A stretch of 64,000 nucleotides of DNA, from positions 62,001-126,000 of the forward strand of contig DASXKN010000029.1 of the NCBI GenBank assembly GCA_036496805.1. Reading direction: 5' to 3'. A model generated the notes under the pieces. That model was not told the origin of the DNA and searched no databases. It worked only from the letters and a program-made list of their open reading frames with translations. This DNA is from SZAS-103 sp036496805 (lineage in GTDB: Bacteria; Pseudomonadota; Gammaproteobacteria; Xanthomonadales; Xanthomonadaceae). The position numbers and the translations under genes are program-made. This document shows, piece after piece, positions 59,539-64,000 of this stretch; within the stretch, counting starts at the first letter, position 1; each line of letters begins with the position of its first letter.

Positions 59539-60354
59539 TCACATCGTCTCACTACGATGCAGCACCAACTCCAGCACGAACTTGCTCCCGAAGAACGCCA
59601 GCAGCAGCAGCGCCATCGCGGCGAGGGTGAACTTCACCGCGCGCGGGCCGCGCCAGCCGTAGCGCCAGCGACCCAGCAGCAGCCAGCCGAACACCAGCCA
59701 CGACAACACCGACAGCACGGTCTTGTGCCACAGGTGCTGGCTCAGCAGGTCGTGGACGAAGAGCATGCCGGTGACGAGGGTGAGGGTGAGCAGGACGAAG
59801 CCGACGCCGATGCAGCGGAACAGCAGCAATTCCATCTGCGTCAGCGGCGGCAGGGCGCGCAGCCAGCCGCGGATCTGGCGCGCGCGCAGGGCGCGCTCCT
59901 GCGACCACAGCATCAGCGCCAGCAGCGCGGCGAGCGATAGCGTGGCGTAGGCGAGCAGGGCGATGTACGCATGCAGTTGCAGGCGCCAGTCAAGGTCCTC
60001 GGCGCGGACGTGGCCGTAGAAGTGGTAGAGCGCGAGCATCGCCGCGGCGAGCGGATAGACGATCACGCCGAGCGCCTGCAATTGCTGCTTCCATGCGGCC
60101 GTCGCGGTCAGTGCCGCCATGCCCAGCGTCACCAGCGAGAGCGCGGCGAAGAAGTGCATGTCGGGCCCGCCGCTGTCGGCCCACGCGATCGCGTGCATCG
60201 CCGCGTGTCCGACGACAGCGAGCAAACCGGCGACGATCGCGGCCATGCGCCAGGCCGGTCGCCGGGCATCGTCCTCATTCGCCGACACCCATGCCGCCAC
60301 GGTCGCGGTGGCGGCCAGGTAGGCGAGGACGACGAAGGCGAGCAGCAGGATCAT
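59539..60354 (-). CDS. CcsA/YpjD-family cytochrome c assembly-like membrane protein
   Basis: The 271-residue protein has eight hydrophobic segments. HFFAALSLVTLGMAALTA, LQLHAYIALLAYATLSLAALLALML and TLTLVTGMLFVHDLLSQHLWHKTVLSVLSWLVF contain the spaced histidines typical of the CcsA/YpjD family. The motif resembles, but is not identical to, a WWD haem-handling domain. E. coli ypjD lies beside ffh, and here only one gene separates the two. The ATG at 60354 is chosen because it opens the first membrane helix; codons upstream are out-of-family. Confidence 0.87.
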   Translation of the reverse strand: MILLLAFVVLAYLAATATVAAWVSANEDDARRPAWRMAAIVAGLLAVVGHAAMHAIAWADSGGPDMHFFAALSLVTLGMAALTATAAWKQQLQALGVIVYPLAAAMLALYHFYGHVRAEDLDWRLQLHAYIALLAYATLSLAALLALMLWSQERALRARQIRGWLRALPPLTQMELLLFRCIGVGFVLLTLTLVTGMLFVHDLLSQHLWHKTVLSVLSWLVFGWLLLGRWRYGWRGPRAVKFTLAAMALLLLAFFGSKFVLELVLHRSETM

Positions 60355-60607
60355 CGCCGCAGTTTGGCAGATCGCGGCGGGAACGAAAAAGTGGCCGCGA
60401 CGGAGGCCTCGGCCGGAAGCGATGGTATTCCCCGGGTCCGCGATGGATTCCTTTGGGTCCGCGCCTGCGTCCAAGGTTGTGTGCAAGGGACGACAGCGTG
60501 GCTTGTCGCGCGCCTGCCGTCGACGCCATTCGTTCGCAATTCCTACATGGCGCTGTAACCGCGCGCCCCCAGCATCCCGCGCTGCAATCCCAACCGTCGA
60601 GGCGATC

Positions 60608-62398
60608 ATGAAGCTGCGCGTCCTGCGTCCGCGAGTGCTGTTTTCCGCCATCGCCCTGCTGTTCGCCGCTACCGCCGCGCACGCGGCCTCCAGCGGCAAC
60701 CTGATCGTCGGCGGAGACGCCGAAGCCGGCAAGTGCACCGCCGACTGGAGCGCGGTGACCACCGTGCCAGGATGGTCCGTCGTGCAGGGCGCGCCTTCCG
60801 CGGTGTGCTACACGACGACCAGCTTCTCGGTGCCTTCGAGTCCTTCGGGCGGCAGCGCGTTGATCGCCGACGGCCCCTACGGCGATTCGACGCTGATGCA
60901 GGTGGTCGATGTCTCCAGGGCCGCCACCGCGATCGACGGTGGCGCGGTGACTTACACGCTGTCTGGATGGCTCGGCGGCTACACCGTCTACGCGGGCGAG
61001 GCCACCGTGACCCTTGCCTTCCTGGATGCCGGCGGCAAGCAGCTCGGCACCGGCCAACTCGGCCCTGTGACCGCTTCCGATCGCAGCTACAAGACCAGCC
61101 TGCTGGCGCGCACGGCGACCAGCAAGGTTCCCGCGGGCACGCGCGCGATCCAGGTGCTGCTGCAATTCACCAACACCTCGGCTTCCTACAACATCGGCTA
61201 CGCGGACAACCTCTCGCTGACCCTGTCCACGCCGGTGACGGCGGCGGCGCTGGCGCCTCCGGCGTCGAGCGTTCCCGCCTACGACCACGTGTTCGTGGTG
61301 ATGATGGAGAACACCGATTACGCGGCGGTGATCGGCGATACCAAGGATGCGCCCTTCATCAACGGCCTCGCGTCCTCCGGCACCATGCTCGCCGACTACA
61401 CCGGCACCTACCATCCGAGCGACGAAAACTACCTCGCCATCGCCGGCGGCGACGCTTTCGCCAAGGGCGCGACTTACTACCCGAACATCAAGGACACCGG
61501 GGTGAATCTCGGCGACCGCCTCGAGGCCGCCGGCAAGAGCTGGAAAGCCTACGAGCAGGGCATGGGAACACCCTGCAACACCAGCAACAACAACGACACC
61601 TACTACGAGCCGGACGACGCGCCCTTCATCAACTTCACCGACATCAGCAGCAATACCACGCGCTGCCGCGCGCACCTGGTCGACACGACCCAGTTCACGA
61701 CCGACCTGCAATCGGCCGCGACCACGCCCGCTTTCGCGTGGCTGGCCGCGGACGACTACTACGACGGCGAAGCTTCCGGCAACGGCTCGGCGAAAAGCCT
61801 GCAGGTGCAGGACGGCTGGCTCAACCAGACCCTGACGCCACTGTTCAACTCGCCGGCATGGAAGAACCAGCGCTCGCTGCTGATCCTGACCTGGGACGAG
61901 TCGGAGACGACCGGCACCAACCACGTCGCCACGATCCTGGTCGATTCGCAGGGCAAGGTGAACAAGGGCTACGTCAGCCAGGCCAGCTACGACCACTACA
62001 GCACCGGTCGCACGATCGAAAGCGCGCTGGGCCTGTCTTCGCTCACCGCGAACGACCAGTACGCCGAGCCGATCAACGACGCCTTCCTGCCGCCGGCCAG
62101 GCAGCCGACGCCGACCTTGTCCACCGCCACGTCGAGCGTGAGCGAGGGCAGCGCGATCGCGTTCGCCTACGCGACCATCGGCGCGGACCTGAGTGCGACG
62201 AACTGGATCGGCCTGTATCCCTCTGGCGTGACGCCCGGTTCGCAGGCGTCGATCACCTGGCAGGCCGCGCCCGCCATGAGCGGTTCGCTGAGTTTCAGCA
62301 CGAGCGGCCTGTCGCCCGGTAATTACGCGGCCTGGTACCTCTACAACAACGGCTACACCACGCTGGCTGGACCGACGGCCTTCATCGTGACCCCGTAA
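60608..62398 (+). CDS. Secreted phosphoesterase (phospholipase C/acid phosphatase fold) with extra beta domains
   Basis: The 596-residue product has a signal peptide (about 1-26, FSAIALLFAATAAHA). A beta-rich N-terminal domain follows (about 30-215: NLIVGGDAEAGKCTADWSAV, resembling carbohydrate-binding or DUF642-like modules). The catalytic phosphoesterase domain begins YDHVFVVMMENTDY (225-238), with GTYHPSDENYLAIAGGD and TWDESETTGTNH (428-439) as metal-site segments. A C-terminal Ig-like domain (about 500-596) has NWIGLYPSGVTPGSQASITW. The start is supported by GAGG five bases upstream. The substrate (phosphate ester or phospholipid) is not readable. It sits between ypjD-like and ffh. Confidence 0.87.
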   Translation: MKLRVLRPRVLFSAIALLFAATAAHAASSGNLIVGGDAEAGKCTADWSAVTTVPGWSVVQGAPSAVCYTTTSFSVPSSPSGGSALIADGPYGDSTLMQVVDVSRAATAIDGGAVTYTLSGWLGGYTVYAGEATVTLAFLDAGGKQLGTGQLGPVTASDRSYKTSLLARTATSKVPAGTRAIQVLLQFTNTSASYNIGYADNLSLTLSTPVTAAALAPPASSVPAYDHVFVVMMENTDYAAVIGDTKDAPFINGLASSGTMLADYTGTYHPSDENYLAIAGGDAFAKGATYYPNIKDTGVNLGDRLEAAGKSWKAYEQGMGTPCNTSNNNDTYYEPDDAPFINFTDISSNTTRCRAHLVDTTQFTTDLQSAATTPAFAWLAADDYYDGEASGNGSAKSLQVQDGWLNQTLTPLFNSPAWKNQRSLLILTWDESETTGTNHVATILVDSQGKVNKGYVSQASYDHYSTGRTIESALGLSSLTANDQYAEPINDAFLPPARQPTPTLSTATSSVSEGSAIAFAYATIGADLSATNWIGLYPSGVTPGSQASITWQAAPAMSGSLSFSTSGLSPGNYAAWYLYNNGYTTLAGPTAFIVTP

Positions 62399-62428
62399 AG
62401 GCGATCCGGGCCGGGACGGCCACTGCGC

Positions 62429-62434
62429 TATAAT
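62429..62434 (+). promoter_or_regulatory. -10 box of ffh
   Basis: A perfect TATAAT lies 32 bases before the ffh ATG in the 68-base gap after the phosphoesterase gene. A matching -35 is not visible. Confidence 0.55.
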
Positions 62435-62466
62435 CCGCGCCCCTTGCCCCGCAGCGCTCCCCGGCC

Positions 62467-63849
62467 ATGTTCGAGTCGTTGACCCAGCGTCTTTCCGACA
62501 CCATCAACCGCCTGCGCGGCAAGGGTCGCCTGACCGAGGACAACATCCGCGACGCCCTGCGCGACGTGCGGGTGGCGCTGCTGGAGGCCGACGTCGCCCT
62601 GCCGGTGGTCAAGGCGCTGATCGAGCGCATCAAGGTGCGCGCGATCGGCCACGAGGTGTTGAAGTCGCTCACGCCCGGCCAGGCGCTGGTGAAGGTGGTG
62701 CGTGACGAGCTGGCCGCGGTGATGGGCTCGGCTGCCAGCGACCTCCAGCTCAACGTGCCGGCGCCGGCGATCATCCTGATGGCTGGCCTGCAGGGCGCGG
62801 GCAAGACCACCACGGTCGCCAAACTCGCCAAGCACCTCAAGGAACGCCGCAAGAAGAAGGTGATGGTGGTCTCGGCCGACGTCTACCGTCCGGCCGCAAT
62901 CGCGCAGCTCGAGACGCTGGCCGGCCAGGTCGGCGCGCTGTTCCATCCCTCGGACGCGAGCCAGAATCCGATCGCGATCGCCAGGTCCGCGATCGACGCA
63001 GCGCGCAAGAATTTCGCCGACGTGCTGATCGTCGACACCGCCGGCCGCCTCGCCATCGACGCGGCGATGATGGAAGAGATCAAGGCGCTGCATGCCGCGA
63101 TCCATCCGGTCGAGACCCTGTTCGTGGTCGACGCGATGACCGGCCAGGACGCGGCGACCACGGCCAAGGCCTTCCACGAGGCGCTGCCGCTGACCGGCGT
63201 GATCCTCACCAAGACCGATGGCGACGCGCGCGGCGGCGCCGTGCTGTCGGTGCGCTACATCACCGGCAAGCCGATCAAGTTCGTCGGCGTGGGCGAGAAG
63301 CCCGATGGCCTCGACGTGTTCCATCCCGACCGCGCCGCCGGCCGCATCCTCGACATGGGCGACGTGCTCTCGCTGGTCGAGCAGGTCGAGCAGCAGGTCG
63401 ACAAGGACAAGGCGCAGAAGCTCGCCGAGAAGGTCGCCAAGGGCAAGAAGTTCGACCTCAACGACATGCGCGACCAGCTCGAGCAGATGCAGAACATGGG
63501 CGGCGTCGGCGCGCTGATGGACAAGCTGCCGGGCCTGGCGAGCGTGCCCGACAGCGTGAAGGGACAGATCACCGGCAAGGAAGTGCCGCGGATGATCGCG
63601 ATGATCCAGTCGATGACCAAGAAGGAACGCCGCCATCCCGACCTGATCAATGGCCAGCGCCGCGCCCGCATCGCGCGCGGCTCGGGCACCACGCCGCAGG
63701 ACGTCAACCGCCTGATGAAGCAGTACATGCAGATGGAGAAGATGATGTCCAAGCTCTCCATGTTCGGAGCGCGCGGCATCATGCGCAGCCTGAAGGGCGT
63801 GATGGGGCGGGGCGGTCCGGGCGGGTTCCAGGGATTCGGGCCGACCTGA
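62467..63849 (+). CDS. ffh: Signal recognition particle protein Ffh
   Basis: Ffh is the SRP54 GTPase that, with 4.5S RNA, targets inner-membrane proteins to FtsY. The 460-residue product (E. coli 453) has the N domain (1-95; ALLEADVALPVVK) and then the G domain with G1 GLQGAGKTTT (107-116), DVYRPAAIAQL, DTAGRL, TKTDGDARGG and GVGEKPDGLD. The Met-rich M domain (about 330-460) contains MGGVGALMDKLPG and ends in a Gly-rich tail. It has its own -10 box. The palindromic repeat pair 3 follows it. Confidence 0.97.
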   Translation: MFESLTQRLSDTINRLRGKGRLTEDNIRDALRDVRVALLEADVALPVVKALIERIKVRAIGHEVLKSLTPGQALVKVVRDELAAVMGSAASDLQLNVPAPAIILMAGLQGAGKTTTVAKLAKHLKERRKKKVMVVSADVYRPAAIAQLETLAGQVGALFHPSDASQNPIAIARSAIDAARKNFADVLIVDTAGRLAIDAAMMEEIKALHAAIHPVETLFVVDAMTGQDAATTAKAFHEALPLTGVILTKTDGDARGGAVLSVRYITGKPIKFVGVGEKPDGLDVFHPDRAAGRILDMGDVLSLVEQVEQQVDKDKAQKLAEKVAKGKKFDLNDMRDQLEQMQNMGGVGALMDKLPGLASVPDSVKGQITGKEVPRMIAMIQSMTKKERRHPDLINGQRRARIARGSGTTPQDVNRLMKQYMQMEKMMSKLSMFGARGIMRSLKGVMGRGGPGGFQGFGPT

Positions 63850-63879
63850 GCGGTAGGTTGTCCGCGGAGCGCCTGCTTT

Positions 63880-63998
63880 CCCTTCTCCCTCGGGGAGAAG
63901 GTGGCGCGAAGCGCCGGATGAGGGAAGACACCGGCCAGCAGCGCCGAGCCGTCTTCCCTCATCCGCCCTTCGGGCACCTTCTCCCGGTGGGAGAAGGG
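63880..63998. repeat. Head-to-head palindromic intergenic repeat, pair 3
   Basis: Left arm 63880-63924 (CCCTTCTCCCTCGGGGAGAA onward) and right arm 63956-63998 (CCCTCATCCGCCCTTCGGGC onward) are inverted copies of the unit in pairs 1 and 2. Centre is 31 bases. It begins 31 bases after the ffh stop. Confidence 0.88.
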
Positions 63999-64000
63999 AA

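Overview
The window is a GC-rich bacterial chromosome segment. Gene order and protein content point to a gammaproteobacterium of the Xanthomonadaceae/Lysobacteraceae type (Lysobacter- or Luteimonas-like). The basis is the rpsB-tsf ... pyrH-frr-uppS-cdsA-dxr-rseP-bamA-lpxD-fabZ-lpxA-lpxB-rnhB-dnaE order, the map-glnD-dapD block, the yffB-like/dapE pair and the ypjD-like/ffh neighbourhood. This placement is inference; no rRNA or tRNA gene is visible to confirm it.

Positions 1-16.7 kb (minus strand) form one long housekeeping region read right to left: rpsB and tsf with a promoter and an intrinsic terminator, a DegV-family protein, then pyrH, frr, uppS, cdsA, dxr, rseP, bamA, lpxD, fabZ, lpxA, lpxB, rnhB and the 5' end of dnaE. 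Many of these genes overlap by 1-4 bases. They cover translation, UMP synthesis, undecaprenyl phosphate, phospholipid, isoprenoid and lipid A synthesis, and outer-membrane assembly. The periplasmic chaperone gene skp, found between bamA and lpxD in E. coli, is absent.

Positions 16.7-27.5 kb hold a large periplasmic-propeller diguanylate cyclase, a VOC protein, and a plus-strand block map-glnD-dapD. Two paralogous small membrane proteins, a YffB-like reductase and dapE follow, giving nitrogen sensing and lysine/diaminopimelate synthesis.

Positions 27.5-46.5 kb are more accessory. They contain an Asp-box lipoprotein, a membrane-anchored penicillin-acylase-family hydrolase, and asparagine synthetase asnB. 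The asnB gene is preceded by what looks like a complete, asparagine-codon-based transcription attenuator. After it come a GmrSD-like (DUF262/DUF1524) defence gene of visibly lower GC, a cupin, an RhlE-type helicase, an arsR-arsC-aquaglyceroporin arsenic operon, a VOC protein, a rhomboid protease, two methyltransferases and parC.

Positions 46.6-64 kb hold a MarR-controlled EmrAB-type efflux operon with its own outer-membrane channel. An M61 peptidase, an Atm1-type ABC exporter, a Bcr/CflA exporter, a DUF1304 protein, radA, a CcsA/YpjD-like protein, a secreted phosphoesterase and ffh follow. Three head-to-head pairs of a palindromic intergenic repeat lie in this part.

The most interesting object is the asnB leader at 31897-32076. 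It has a 39-codon ORF with a good ribosome-binding site, six Asn codons within eight codons, a possible antiterminator and a strong terminator ending just before the asnB ribosome-binding site.
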